From NCBI RefSeq assembly GCF_023715465.1, contig NZ_JAMBOE010000002.1:701104-765103 (forward strand): a stretch of DNA of 64,000 bases, in the 5' to 3' direction. Under the pieces are notes generated by a model that worked only from the letters and a program-made list of their open reading frames with translations, did no database searches and was not told the origin of the DNA. Position numbers and translations under genes: made by a program. Source of the DNA: Paenibacillus macerans. Its GTDB lineage: Bacteria > Bacillota > Bacilli > Paenibacillales > Paenibacillaceae. Shown here piece by piece: positions 1-7,667 of the stretch (the first letter of the stretch is position 1; every line of letters starts with the position of its first letter).

Positions 1-40
1 TTTCTCCTCTCCCATGATGGGCATCCCGCAAGGGATGCCC

Positions 41-92
41 GGACAAAAGCCCTTGTAGCAAGGTTTTCTACGAGGGTTTTTGTCCTTTTTTT
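41..92 (+). terminator. Rho-independent terminator of a gene left of the window
   Basis: A long imperfect stem starts with GGACAAAA and closes with TTTTGTCC, followed directly by seven T. It points rightwards, so it would end a plus-strand transcript that begins before position 1. A separate perfect hairpin (19-40, nine-base arms, GCAA loop) lies just before it. Confidence 0.75.
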
Positions 93-192
93 ATAAATTG
101 ATGGTGCTTGTTATTCTTCGTCCATCCATAAAAAAGCGCCAGTTATCTAACCTAGTCAAACCCACCGTTTAAGCTGAATTTTATATAAATCA

Positions 193-411
193 AGGTTCAA
201 CCTAATCATCAGTGCTTGACAGTCAAGCCGGCAACAGACCGTGGTCTGGAGCGAGACTCGTTATCCAGAGGCTTTGCACGATTATCCCGTTTGATCGGGT
301 GACTTGGCTTCCTGAACCAGAGGGATAATCGTGCAAAGTGATTTGGAGAGACAACACCCCCTATCTCCGTCATCTTTTATTTTGTCAAGCACTGATTTTG
401 GTGTTGAGCCT
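193..411. mobile_element. MITE-like deletion derivative of the local IS1595-type element (copy 1)
   Basis: Ends are 28-base imperfect inverted repeats (193-220 and 384-411) that share TCAGTGCTTGAC with the ends of the full insertion sequence near 56.3-57.7 kb. Inside are two facing copies of CTTTGCACGATTATCCC (272-288 and, inverted, 322-338), also found in the complete element. No coding sequence remains. It is best read as a non-autonomous relic moved or left by the same transposase. Confidence 0.75.
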
Positions 412-833
412 AAATCAATAAAGGAAATTTAATTTTCAGGCAACCAGAGGTACATTTATAACCTTTTAGACTTCAGGTCTAAAAACGTAACAGTTAACTT
501 TCAATTGAACGCTTAAACGACCAGTAGCGCAACATATATAAAAAGAAAATCCGATGCACCAGCACCGGATTCAGACTTTATGTGAATATTGTACCAAAAG
601 CGTTTCTTAATTTCTATTTATGGCCATGTGATTGAACCAGCGGACCGGGCTGCAGCTGAAACATTCAACAATCTGCGCCGAATCTTGATGTCATCATTGA
701 TGACCAGTTGATGACCAAATCTATAAAAACGCCCAAAAACCACCTATCAACAACTTAGCTTAAACCCTTATAAATTAAGGATTTTCCTCTTTTTTTACCA
801 CTCGTCAAACATCCATTTTTCATATCTCCCATG

Positions 834-866
834 ATGGGGCCCTCGCAAGAGGATCCCGATTTTTTA
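834..866 (+). terminator. Terminator-like hairpin without an assigned gene
   Basis: GGGGCCCTC / GAGGATCCC arms around a GCAA loop, then a short T run. The 14 bases in front (TCTCCCATGATGGG, 825-838) are identical to positions 8-21, where they also precede a GCAA hairpin. No plus-strand gene precedes it. Confidence 0.45.
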
Positions 867-877
867 TTATATGCAAA

Positions 878-902
878 AGAAAAAGCACCCGAAGGTGCTT
901 TT
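878..902 (-). terminator. Terminator of the discoidin-like gene
   Basis: AAAGCACC / GGTGCTTT arms with a CGAA loop; on the minus strand the stem is followed by a T-rich tail, right after the stop codon of the gene at 912-1934. Confidence 0.8.
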
Positions 903-911
903 AGGCGTATA

Positions 912-1934
912 CTAATGACCCATCATGCCTATTTCACTTATATTAACCAAGTTCCCCCCATTATTAGCGGTTATTCTAAGTCTATATTTATTGTACGGGG
1001 TTGAGTTCTGGAACGAAAACTCTTTGGTAATATCCCGGTCCCAATCCTTAACATTGCTCTGAGAATCTAACACTACCCATTCTTGCCCGCCATAGGCTTC
1101 AAAAAACCAAGAGTTCGGTGATTGTAGAAAACCGTGAGCCGGGTCATTTTGCTTCATACGAATCGAGTATTTATTAACTACTTTTGCATCAAAAAACTCG
1201 TATTGAATCCAACCTGACTTTTCACCATTTGCGCTTTCCCAAGGAGAACAACTGTTGTCGAAAGCACGGAACGGCTGAGTATCATAATATGTATCATAGC
1301 TGCTAGCAGTAGCAACCCCATACTGATCGCTATTCGAAGTCATTGCATGGATTAATGAATTGTTATTTTCTACACTGCAAACATCAATAGGAGTATTTAT
1401 AGGAGTATCGTCATTTTCATCGTGATTTTCACCACCGCCTCCACCATACTGCCAAGGAGATCCATTATTGATTATGATCGGAACACTCCCAAGCGAACCA
1501 GATACAAACCCTGATGCAACGAATGCCGCACCGTCACTCCCAGCAACAAACGCACCGGAAAAAGGTCTGTCCTCGCAATTCGATAATTTACTCCCAAAAG
1601 AGACGTGGTATGCCGCTGTTTCAAGTGGGGATAAAGTTACATCCCCACCTGGAACAAGGCTAGAAGAAACTCCATTATAGGAGGTTCCTGCCTCTGTAAA
1701 TGAACTACCGTCATAACGGTTTAGCTCTAATTTTACGCTTGAGCTTGAACTGCTTAAATTTGTTATGTTCAGTGATAGCTCTAAGGTATGTGACTGATCA
1801 CAAAAAGTATTTGCAGGAATCGAAAACGCTAAGGATGAACTTTTAGAACCCTCTGCTGATACGGGTGTCACCATTGAAAACAACAGATAAAAGACAACCA
1901 TCAATCCAGAAATATACTTTCTCCCAATAATCAT
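912..1934 (-). CDS. Secreted discoidin-like (F5/8 type C-like) protein
   Basis: About 340 residues. An N-terminal signal peptide (basic start, hydrophobic stretch, VSA-E cleavage-like site) is followed by a Ser-rich beta domain of about 130 residues, a Gly/Asn/Asp linker near the middle, and a C-terminal part resembling the galactose-binding/discoidin fold. That part has phrases such as RAFDN, GWIQYEF and NKYRLRITAN that recall coagulation factor 5/8 C domains which bind sugars. The start at 1934 is chosen because GGGAG lies nine bases upstream; an in-frame TTG 18 bases earlier overlaps that site. The gene stands alone with its own terminator. A surface or matrix carbohydrate-binding role is inferred; the substrate is unknown. 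Confidence 0.7.
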   Translation of the reverse strand: MIIGRKYISGLMVVFYLLFSMVTPVSAEGSKSSSLAFSIPANTFCDQSHTLELSLNITNLSSSSSSVKLELNRYDGSSFTEAGTSYNGVSSSLVPGGDVTLSPLETAAYHVSFGSKLSNCEDRPFSGAFVAGSDGAAFVASGFVSGSLGSVPIIINNGSPWQYGGGGGENHDENDDTPINTPIDVCSVENNNSLIHAMTSNSDQYGVATASSYDTYYDTQPFRAFDNSCSPWESANGEKSGWIQYEFFDAKVVNKYSIRMKQNDPAHGFLQSPNSWFFEAYGGQEWVVLDSQSNVKDWDRDITKEFSFQNSTPYNKYRLRITANNGGNLVNISEIGMMGH

Positions 1935-1993
1935 AGAATACCACTCCCTCAATACGGATTTATGTTAATTATCGACAATTAGATTCCCAGATT

Positions 1994-2009
1994 TTAGGAC
2001 TAGTTCTAA
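1994..2009. promoter_or_regulatory. Near-perfect 16-bp palindrome upstream of the discoidin-like gene
   Basis: TTAGGACTAGTTCTAA is symmetric apart from one base pair and lies about 60 bases before the start codon at 1934, within the likely promoter region. It could be an operator; no regulator is assigned. Confidence 0.3.
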
Positions 2010-2030
2010 TTTGTTGGTTTTCACGAAGGT

Positions 2031-2148
2031 AAAAGTGCAGTTCATTTCCGGTCAAAAGCTGCTCTTTTATCGTATAATCTCAAATGAGATGTACTTTGCA
2101 TTTCAACCGCTTTAAAATGGTTATTGGCGAAAAATAGGATGCACTTTT
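2031..2148. repeat. Possible small MITE-like repeat
   Basis: The stretch begins with AAAAGTGCA and ends with its inverted copy TGCACTTTT. The left end is nearly identical to 7170-7200 (GTAAAAGTGCAGTTC plus a similar continuation). It is AT-rich, has no open frame and fills the gap before the acetyltransferase gene. The inverted ends are short, so this call is weak. Confidence 0.4.
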
Positions 2149-2275
2149 GCAGTTGATCCCAACGGGCCGTCCTTCTTCCCATGAGATAAACTCGGTTTTC
2201 AGCGTCCACCAGTCATTTTTCGAGGTATTATGTTAATCTAAAAAAGAAAATAAATATGAAAGAAGGTAATTGGTT

Positions 2276-2788
2276 ATGAGAAAGTATTTTTTAAAAACTT
2301 CCCGTATAGCTTTTTCCCACTGGGATAATAGTGATATTGACTTAGCATATACGCTTTGGGGAGATCCCGATGTCACAAGATACATCTCTGCAAACGGCCT
2401 GCTTTCACGCGAACAAGTTAAAGATAGATTGAATAAAGAAATTAATACGCAAAAGGAATTCCAAGTTCAATATTGGCCTCTTTTCAATCTAATAAACGAA
2501 GAGTTCATTGGTTGTTGTGGTCTACGCCCGTATGACACAGAAAAAAATATTTATGAGATTGGAATACATCTTAGAAGTAGTCATTGGGGGAACGGCTATG
2601 CAACAGAAACCGTAAATGCTGTTATTCAATATGCCTTCGACATAAAGAAAGTCGATAACTTGTTTGCAGGCCACAACCCCAATAACGAAGCTTCTAAAAA
2701 AATGTTATTGAAGTCAGGTTTCAAATATTCGCATGACGAATTTTATGAACCGACAGGTTTATACCACCCTTCTTACTATTACAAGTAA
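2276..2788 (+). CDS. GNAT N-acetyltransferase (RimJ/RimL type)
   Basis: About 170 residues with the usual GNAT layout: an N-terminal strand-helix unit (LAYTLWGDPDVTRYIS), a central beta pair (GCCGLRPYD, YEIGIHL) and a partly kept acetyl-CoA loop (HWGNGYATE), ending with NEASKKMLLKSGF, typical of the RimJ/RimL/YdaF group. It likely moves an acetyl group from acetyl-CoA to an amine of a protein or small molecule; the acceptor cannot be told. ATG at 2276 is preferred because AAGG lies nine bases before it; an in-frame TTG at 2270 sits too close to that site. It stands alone. Confidence 0.85.
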   Translation: MRKYFLKTSRIAFSHWDNSDIDLAYTLWGDPDVTRYISANGLLSREQVKDRLNKEINTQKEFQVQYWPLFNLINEEFIGCCGLRPYDTEKNIYEIGIHLRSSHWGNGYATETVNAVIQYAFDIKKVDNLFAGHNPNNEASKKMLLKSGFKYSHDEFYEPTGLYHPSYYYK

Positions 2789-2866
2789 AACCAAAACCTA
2801 AAAATCAGCACTCTGTTCAAAGAATTAGATTAGTGACAATGTATTTGCCATTGAAGAAATCACCAG

Positions 2867-2899
2867 TAAAAAAGAAAATCCGATGCCAGCGCATCGGAT
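2867..2899 (-). terminator. Terminator of the frameshifted mini-gene
   Basis: ATCCGATGC / GCATCGGAT perfect arms with a short loop; the minus-strand tail is T-rich. It lies five bases after the stop of the small gene at 2904-3108. A look-alike without a gene occurs at 540-573. Confidence 0.8.
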
Positions 2900-2903
2900 C
2901 GAT

Positions 2904-3108
2904 TTACTTGATTCTTTTCAGTTCTGCTTCCTGCTGAATGGAACGGGTGGAAAGCAGTTCGATGATTTTGTGCTGATTTTCAAGAAGGGTCCAAAACCGT
3001 TTGCTTAATTAACTCTTGTTCAGTTTCCAGACGGTTCAACTTATCGTTTACAGGCACTAATTCTTCCTGAATGACCGAATGCAGCATTTCTTTTAATTCA
3101 TTGTCCAT
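2904..3108 (-). pseudogene. Frameshifted small coiled-coil protein gene
   Basis: Reading from ATG at 3108 (with GGAG just upstream) gives a charged helical peptide, MDNELKEMLHSVIQEELVPV onward, which stops early after about 42 codons. Dropping one T from the TTTT run near codon 40 restores an open frame of about 67 residues that ends in KRIK and the stop at 2904, directly before a clean terminator. The restored protein is rich in Glu, Gln and Lys and would form a coiled coil. Similar small proteins are often found near phage or plasmid genes, but I do not recognise a function. It is either a true one-base frameshift or a homopolymer sequencing error. Confidence 0.65.
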
Positions 3109-3260
3109 ACATTCCACTCCTTCAGACTATATAAGGATATTTTAACAGAAGCTGTTCTTAATTCTACTTGGTTTTCATTCTTATCCTTAATATTCGCTGT
3201 AGATGACCTATACAGACATATTTCACATCTTAGTTTCCGCTTTTTGTGCTTCAAAATTAT

Positions 3261-4154
3261 TTATTTCAGTTCCTGCGCCAACTTTTGAACTTCGGAAAGC
3301 GGGGCGCCGGAACTATTCCCGCCGACAATCACAATAGCATCATCGTATTGTCCGAAGAGTTCTTCCAAATCCCCATTCTCTTTACTGTTGAGGAATACTA
3401 CATAACCTTCCTGCTTGTCGCTGCCTGGGTAATCTTGAGAAATGGATATGGAGCCCTGCCCCTCACCGATCGGATAGGTATAGGTTTTTCCGGGGGTCAA
3501 ACTGGTTTTGGCTCCTTTTGCTGTTGAATAGACAGCAGTCGCTTCCTTTGGCAAAGTAAACGTCAGCTTGCCGTTCGCTACTTTCATATTGTCTGCAAAC
3601 AGCGCTTTAGCCAATTTTGTATAACCTTCATTCCAGGTAAAATCACTACTATACACGTTGTTTCCATCCGGTACAGGATCCGGATCGGTCACTTCTTTCC
3701 CTGTGCTAATGCTCACAAGCTTCTTGCTTTGATTCCAATCGACTTTTGCCCCCAGCGCTTCGCTTACAAACCGCAGCGGCACGTAAGTACGCTCTTGCTG
3801 CAGCCGGGCGGGAACATCCAAAGTTACGACGGTTTCTCCGACCACAACTTGCTTGCTATTAATATTCATGCTCATTTTTTTATCGCCTAAAGATGTAATC
3901 ACCGTCTGATTCACAATAGCTCCGGAAGCGGTTTTCTTAAACCCTACATCCGCTCCAAGCGCCTCGCTAACAAATCGCAAAGGGATCATTACCCGATTAT
4001 CTTCATAATAAGGTTGTGCATCCGGAAAAGAGATCGTCTTCCCATCAACCTGTACGGTTACATTGACCTTGGCGGCAGCAGCCGCAGATACACTGAAACC
4101 TAGCGCCATGGTAACGGATATCATGATTAATACCACTCTTTTTCTTAAAATCAT
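3261..4154 (-). CDS. Secreted stalk-domain protein (copper amine oxidase-like N-terminal domain)
   Basis: 297 residues: signal peptide (about 1-27, ending in an Ala-rich stretch), then the copper-amine-oxidase N1-like domain common in Paenibacillus exported proteins, about 30-155, with the paired repeats NRVMIPLRFVSEALGA and RTYVPLRFVSEALGAKVDWN. After a DPDPVPDG linker comes a C-terminal region of about 140 residues that I do not recognise. Despite the domain name no oxidase activity is implied; the module is thought to anchor or scaffold proteins at the cell surface. The start has GGAG eight bases upstream. It is a single gene. Confidence 0.8.
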   Translation of the reverse strand: MILRKRVVLIMISVTMALGFSVSAAAAAKVNVTVQVDGKTISFPDAQPYYEDNRVMIPLRFVSEALGADVGFKKTASGAIVNQTVITSLGDKKMSMNINSKQVVVGETVVTLDVPARLQQERTYVPLRFVSEALGAKVDWNQSKKLVSISTGKEVTDPDPVPDGNNVYSSDFTWNEGYTKLAKALFADNMKVANGKLTFTLPKEATAVYSTAKGAKTSLTPGKTYTYPIGEGQGSISISQDYPGSDKQEGYVVFLNSKENGDLEELFGQYDDAIVIVGGNSSGAPLSEVQKLAQELK

Positions 4155-4327
4155 ATAGTCATCTCCATTTCATATTCTCTCAATTATAATCGAATCGCTA
4201 TTTTCCGGCAAAATAAATAAGCCGCTCCAGCTGCAAGCGACTTTTAATTATGTATGGACTTCATTCAAACAACCCCTTGGAAGTGGTGAACCTTATCCAA
4301 AATAAGGTCCACCACAAAAATGTACTT

Positions 4328-4423
4328 CTACCAGTGATGCTTTTTGTGCTTTTTACACTTAACTACTGCTGTTTGTCCGGGTTTGAGAATCACTACAATA
4401 ACCTTTTTATGATCATCTTTCAT
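4328..4423 (-). CDS. 31-residue basic small protein
   Basis: ATG at 4423 follows a very strong GGGAGGGG ribosome site seven bases upstream and opens a 31-codon frame beginning MKDDHKKVIVVILKPGQ and ending KCKKHKKHHW. The product has a short hydrophobic core, one Cys and a Lys/His-rich tail that might bind metal or an acidic partner. I do not recognise the family. A plus-strand frame covers the same DNA but has no ribosome site. The site strength and the ordered composition support a real gene; function is unknown. Confidence 0.55.
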   Translation of the reverse strand: MKDDHKKVIVVILKPGQTAVVKCKKHKKHHW

Positions 4424-4668
4424 GTGACACCCCTCCCTTCGATCAAGACTTAATTCATTTTATGTAAGCCGCTGCGAAATGAATCGGACAAATAAATCAA
4501 TAAAAAATGTGTAAATTAAAAGATGGATTCAAGAGGAGAACAGCAGCCTCCCTATCCTTGTGCATGGTTCTGCCAGCTCTTCATTCTGGCCTAGGTATCT
4601 GAGCAGGGACTTAACGACCAGGAATCGCGGTTAATTTATCCGAAAAGACCGCTAGGCAGGACATCCCA

Positions 4669-4709
4669 TAAAAAAATCGTACTCAAGGGCAAAACCCTCT
4701 ATGTACGAT
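4669..4709 (-). terminator. Terminator of gpmA
   Basis: ATCGTAC / GTACGAT outer arms with an inner AGGG / CCCT pair; on the minus strand a run of T follows. It starts 12 bases after the gpmA stop. Confidence 0.8.
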
Positions 4710-4721
4710 AGGGCAAGACTT

Positions 4722-5471
4722 TTATTCGAGAATTCGGTCAGGATTGGCCGCTGTTTCAATTTTGCTCGAAGTACGTCCTTCGCTTCCGAGATAATGTTTT
4801 TCGACGGGTTTTAAGTGCTCGTCAAGCGTATAAACAAGCGGCGTTCCTGTCGGAATATTGACATCGACGATCGCTTCGTTGCTTATATTCTCCAAATATT
4901 TGATGAGCGCCCGCAAACTGTTGCCATGGGCCGCAATGATGACCTTTTTCCCAGCTTTGATTTGGGGGGCGATTTCCTTTTCCCAGTAGTCCTCGACCCG
5001 AACGCCCGTCTCCTTCAGACTTTCGGTCAACGGGAGAAATTGCTCAGGAACATCGCGGTATTTACTGTCATTGTGCGGATTTCGTTCATCTCCGGCGGTA
5101 AGGGCGGGCGGGAGAACATCATAACTTCGCCGCCACTTCATTACCTGCTCCTCGCCATATTGACGGGCGGTCGTTTCTTTGCTTAACCCTTGAAGGGCTC
5201 CGTAATGCCGCTCGTTGAGCTGCCAGGATTTGCGGACCGGAATCCAGAGCAGGTTCATCTCATCAAGAATATAGTCCAACGTTTTAATGGCACGCTTCAA
5301 ATAGGAGGTGAACCCGGCATCAAATTCGAATTTTTCCCGTTTCAGCAGCTGCCCGGCTTCCTTTGCTTCCATGACGCCTTTTTCGGATAAATCAACGTCG
5401 GTCCAGCCGGTAAACAAGTTGGATTTATTCCATTCGCTTTCACCGTGTCTAACAAGCACTAATTGATACAT
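4722..5471 (-). CDS. gpmA: 2,3-bisphosphoglycerate-dependent phosphoglycerate mutase
   Basis: 249 residues, the normal length for the dimeric/tetrameric cofactor-dependent mutase. The [10 protein letters not shown] motif at residues 6-15 carries the phosphorylated His (about residue 9), followed by [15 protein letters not shown], the [10 protein letters not shown] loop and the second active-site His in [10 protein letters not shown] near residue 182. It interconverts 3- and 2-phosphoglycerate in glycolysis and gluconeogenesis in the cytoplasm. Many Bacillales rely on the cofactor-independent GpmI, so this may be a second isoenzyme. It is monocistronic with its own terminator; no regulator site was seen. 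Confidence 0.93.
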   Translation of the reverse strand: MYQLVLVRHGESEWNKSNLFTGWTDVDLSEKGVMEAKEAGQLLKREKFEFDAGFTSYLKRAIKTLDYILDEMNLLWIPVRKSWQLNERHYGALQGLSKETTARQYGEEQVMKWRRSYDVLPPALTAGDERNPHNDSKYRDVPEQFLPLTESLKETGVRVEDYWEKEIAPQIKAGKKVIIAAHGNSLRALIKYLENISNEAIVDVNIPTGTPLVYTLDEHLKPVEKHYLGSEGRTSSKIETAANPDRILE

Positions 5472-5667
5472 GTTCTTTCCCCTCCTCTTTTCTTCCCTTA
5501 CCTTTCTTTTCCGTTATCTTCTTAAAACATACTACGTTTGCCGCAGCGGTTCAAATCTCTGTTAGCAAGGCCCTGCAGCTCGTCTTTATGCATATCGCTA
5601 CGCGGGCAGGGCAACCTAACTTTGGTTCAATCACCAACCTATATCTTTAGAGGAGGATTCTCATTTC

Positions 5668-6255
5668 ATGTACAGCAATGTTAGTCAGCAACTCCGTGAA
5701 ATCGAGCAAATGATGCGACAATTGGAGCAGCAAACCCGTCAAGCGACGATGATGTATCAGCAAATGCTGCAGCAGGAGCATCATAATGCGCTGCAGCTTG
5801 AAGAGCTGGCTCAGCGTGAACACAGAGCGGCGCAGTCGATTCAAAGCGCGCTGCAAGGACATCACAATGCGATGCAGTCCTATCAGCGCGTGGCCCAAAT
5901 CGCCAGCCAACTCGAAAACAGCATCCACTCGATGAACGCCGGCGCAAGCCTCGGACAATCCGGCATCGGCCAAAGCTCGTACGGTGTGCAGCATATCGGA
6001 GCATCCGGCTACAATCCGGGGAGTGCAGGAAGCTTCAGCTCCTCCGGCATCAGCCACTCGATTTCCGCATCCGGCATTGGAAGCGGGATGTCCTCTGCTT
6101 CCGGCATGGGCAGTGGAATGTCAGGAGCGTCCGGCAGCGGCATGGGCAGCGCGATGTCCAGTGCGTCCGGCATTGGCAGTACACCAAGTGCGTCCAGCTC
6201 CGGCTCCGGTTCCGCGTCCACCGCTTCCGGCGGCCATATGCGCGGATTTCAGTAA
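5668..6255 (+). CDS. Gln-rich coiled-coil protein with Ser/Gly/Ala-rich tail
   Basis: 195 residues. Residues 1-90 form a predicted helix packed with Gln, Met, His and Glu; residues 95-195 are low-complexity, built from repeats of GIGSGMSSASG type with almost no charge. There is no signal peptide or membrane segment. GGAGG lies 11 bases before the ATG, and a strong terminator follows, so it is a single-gene unit. The layout recalls spore-coat or crust-like structural proteins of spore formers, but that is only inference from composition. I do not recognise the family. Confidence 0.7.
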   Translation: MYSNVSQQLREIEQMMRQLEQQTRQATMMYQQMLQQEHHNALQLEELAQREHRAAQSIQSALQGHHNAMQSYQRVAQIASQLENSIHSMNAGASLGQSGIGQSSYGVQHIGASGYNPGSAGSFSSSGISHSISASGIGSGMSSASGMGSGMSGASGSGMGSAMSSASGIGSTPSASSSGSGSASTASGGHMRGFQ

Positions 6256-6262
6256 TTTCCCA

Positions 6263-6299
6263 AAGAACAAGCCGTCAGGGCGACGGCTTGTTCTTTTTT
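6263..6299 (+). terminator. Terminator after the Gln/Ser-rich gene
   Basis: AAGAACAAGCCGTC / GACGGCTTGTTCTT arms followed by T residues, eight bases after the stop codon at 6255. Confidence 0.9.
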
Positions 6300-6355
6300 C
6301 GCGTTCTCCCGCCCTGTGTTATAATGGAAATTAATTCATTGGTTGGAGGACACTC

Positions 6356-7033
6356 ATGAGTAAGTTCATTCTGTTTTTTGCCTTAACCTGGTTGACCGGG
6401 AATCCGATTATCGCCATCGTGATTTTGCTCCTTATCGTCTACTTCCTGGATCGGCAATTTATCGGCATTTTCCCCAGCATAACGAAGCCTTTCAAACGTT
6501 CCCGCAGCATTTCCCGCTTGCGGCAGCAGCTTGTGCTAAGCCCGTTCGACGTTTCTTCCAAACGCGAACTTGCCCGTCTGCTGTTGGAACGGAAACGATA
6601 TCGCGAAGCCTGGAACCTGCTTGAGGATGTCAAGCCGTCCTCGGAAACCTCCGCCGAGTTTTGGAGCGATCTGGGGGCCGCTCTACTTGGGTTGGGGTGC
6701 CTCGAGGAAGGTGAAGAACAAATGCTGCGCGCGCTTTCCCTGAATGATCGCGTCAAATACGGACAGCCCTATCTCCTGCTTGCCTCCGCTTTTCGCGACA
6801 AAGATCCGCAAAAAGCGCTGGATTACGCCGCCAAATTCGGGGAAATCCAATCCTCTTCCAGCGAAGCCTATTATTTGCTAGCCGGACTTTATCAGTCGCT
6901 AGGACGCAAGGAGGAGGCCAGACAGGCGTTTAGCGAATCGATCGCCGTTTACCGCAGTTTGCCGAAATACAAAAAACGGCAGGAACGCAAATGGGCACTG
7001 CGCAGCCTGATTAAACGAAGCACATTAAACTAA
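6356..7033 (+). CDS. Membrane-anchored TPR protein
   Basis: 225 residues. One N-terminal membrane segment (about 5-33, ILFFALTWL... to IVYFLD) is followed by a basic stretch and three or more tetratricopeptide-like units between about residues 55 and 210 (for example AYYLLAGLYQSLGRKEEARQAF). TPR arrays hold protein complexes together; here the array would face the cytoplasm. GGAGG is placed seven bases before ATG, and a TATAAT box lies about 35 bases further upstream. A strong terminator follows. Partner proteins cannot be told from the context. Confidence 0.8.
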   Translation: MSKFILFFALTWLTGNPIIAIVILLLIVYFLDRQFIGIFPSITKPFKRSRSISRLRQQLVLSPFDVSSKRELARLLLERKRYREAWNLLEDVKPSSETSAEFWSDLGAALLGLGCLEEGEEQMLRALSLNDRVKYGQPYLLLASAFRDKDPQKALDYAAKFGEIQSSSSEAYYLLAGLYQSLGRKEEARQAFSESIAVYRSLPKYKKRQERKWALRSLIKRSTLN

Positions 7034-7048
7034 ACGGCCGGATTATAA

Positions 7049-7083
7049 AGACCGCCGGAGGAATCTGCTCCGGCGGTCTTTTG
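7049..7083 (+). terminator. Terminator after the TPR gene
   Basis: AGACCGCCGGAG / CTCCGGCGGTCT perfect 12-bp arms, then a short T run, 15 bases after the stop codon. Confidence 0.9.
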
Positions 7084-7169
7084 ATATTCGAAATAGCGGT
7101 CATTTGTAAACCTTGTCCGTCTATACTCCTCTACATGAATTAACTGGGCTTGATCCATTTCCACGAGAT

Positions 7170-7200
7170 GTAAAAGTGCAGTTCAATTTCACTCAAATGC
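7170..7200. repeat. Second copy of the 2031 repeat end
   Basis: GTAAAAGTGCAGTTC and the following bases closely match 2030-2060. Only this end is recognisable here; the matching inverted end was not found. Confidence 0.35.
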
Positions 7201-7235
7201 CCCGGCAGCTAATCCCAATAATTGCTCTCCGAGAA

Positions 7236-7667
7236 TTATTCCTCATTCTCCTCGTCCACGTTGTACACACAGCGGAAGCGCTCTTCCCCGTAAGGGCCGC
7301 CGCCAAGACCGGTGATTTGAAAGCCGATGCTGCGGAAAAACTGGGCTTCCTCCTCGTCCGTGTCCGCGGCGATGCTGTCCGGGTTGGCATGGGACAATGC
7401 CAGCAGCACCATTCCCCGTCCATATCCCTGCTGCCGTTTCTCGGGCCGTACGACAAGATGAATGATTTCCAGCTCGCGAGATTCATTGACCCGAAAACCG
7501 ATCAGCCCGACGATTTCGCCTTCGTCCTCATAACCGTATAGTTGGCCCGCGCCGGAGCGGTACACCCCTAACGCTTCCTCTAGTGCTTCAGGTTCCAAAA
7601 CGGCGGCGTATTCCAACAGCTCGCGGATTTGCGGCTCGTCCACCCGCGAATTTACTTGCTTGAACAT
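7236..7667 (-). CDS. GNAT acetyltransferase coupled to rpiA
   Basis: 143 residues of the GNAT fold: GEIVGLIGFRVNESRELEIIHLVVRPEKRQQ... contains the central strands and a degenerate acetyl-CoA loop (RQQGYGRGM), then FFRSIGFQITGLGGGPYGEERF near the end. The acceptor is unknown. Its ATG at 7667 lies inside the last codons of rpiA (16-base overlap), with AGGAGG four bases upstream, so the two are transcribed together and probably translationally coupled. The pairing with ribose-5-phosphate isomerase may be just an operon habit of this lineage. Confidence 0.8.
   Translation of the reverse strand: MFKQVNSRVDEPQIRELLEYAAVLEPEALEEALGVYRSGAGQLYGYEDEGEIVGLIGFRVNESRELEIIHLVVRPEKRQQGYGRGMVLLALSHANPDSIAADTDEEEAQFFRSIGFQITGLGGGPYGEERFRCVYNVDEENEE

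Larger units (their letters stand above)
412..911. other. Non-coding stretch with orphan hairpins
   Basis: No convincing gene was found on either strand. The stretch holds a perfect 8-bp-arm hairpin at 464-484, a minus-strand terminator-like hairpin at 540-573 that resembles the one at 2867-2899 but has no gene in front of it, a plus-strand terminator-like hairpin at 834-866, and the terminator of the next gene at 878-902. Short direct repeats (GATGACCA) occur near 700. It may be decayed mobile DNA. Confidence 0.5.

Noticed and set aside
572-800. Possible decayed integrase end with GATGACCA repeats
   Set aside because: No continuous similarity to a recombinase could be read in any frame; left as unassigned DNA.
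4250-4453. 67-residue plus-strand frame
   Set aside because: It has no ribosome site; the opposite strand has a 31-residue frame with a very strong one.
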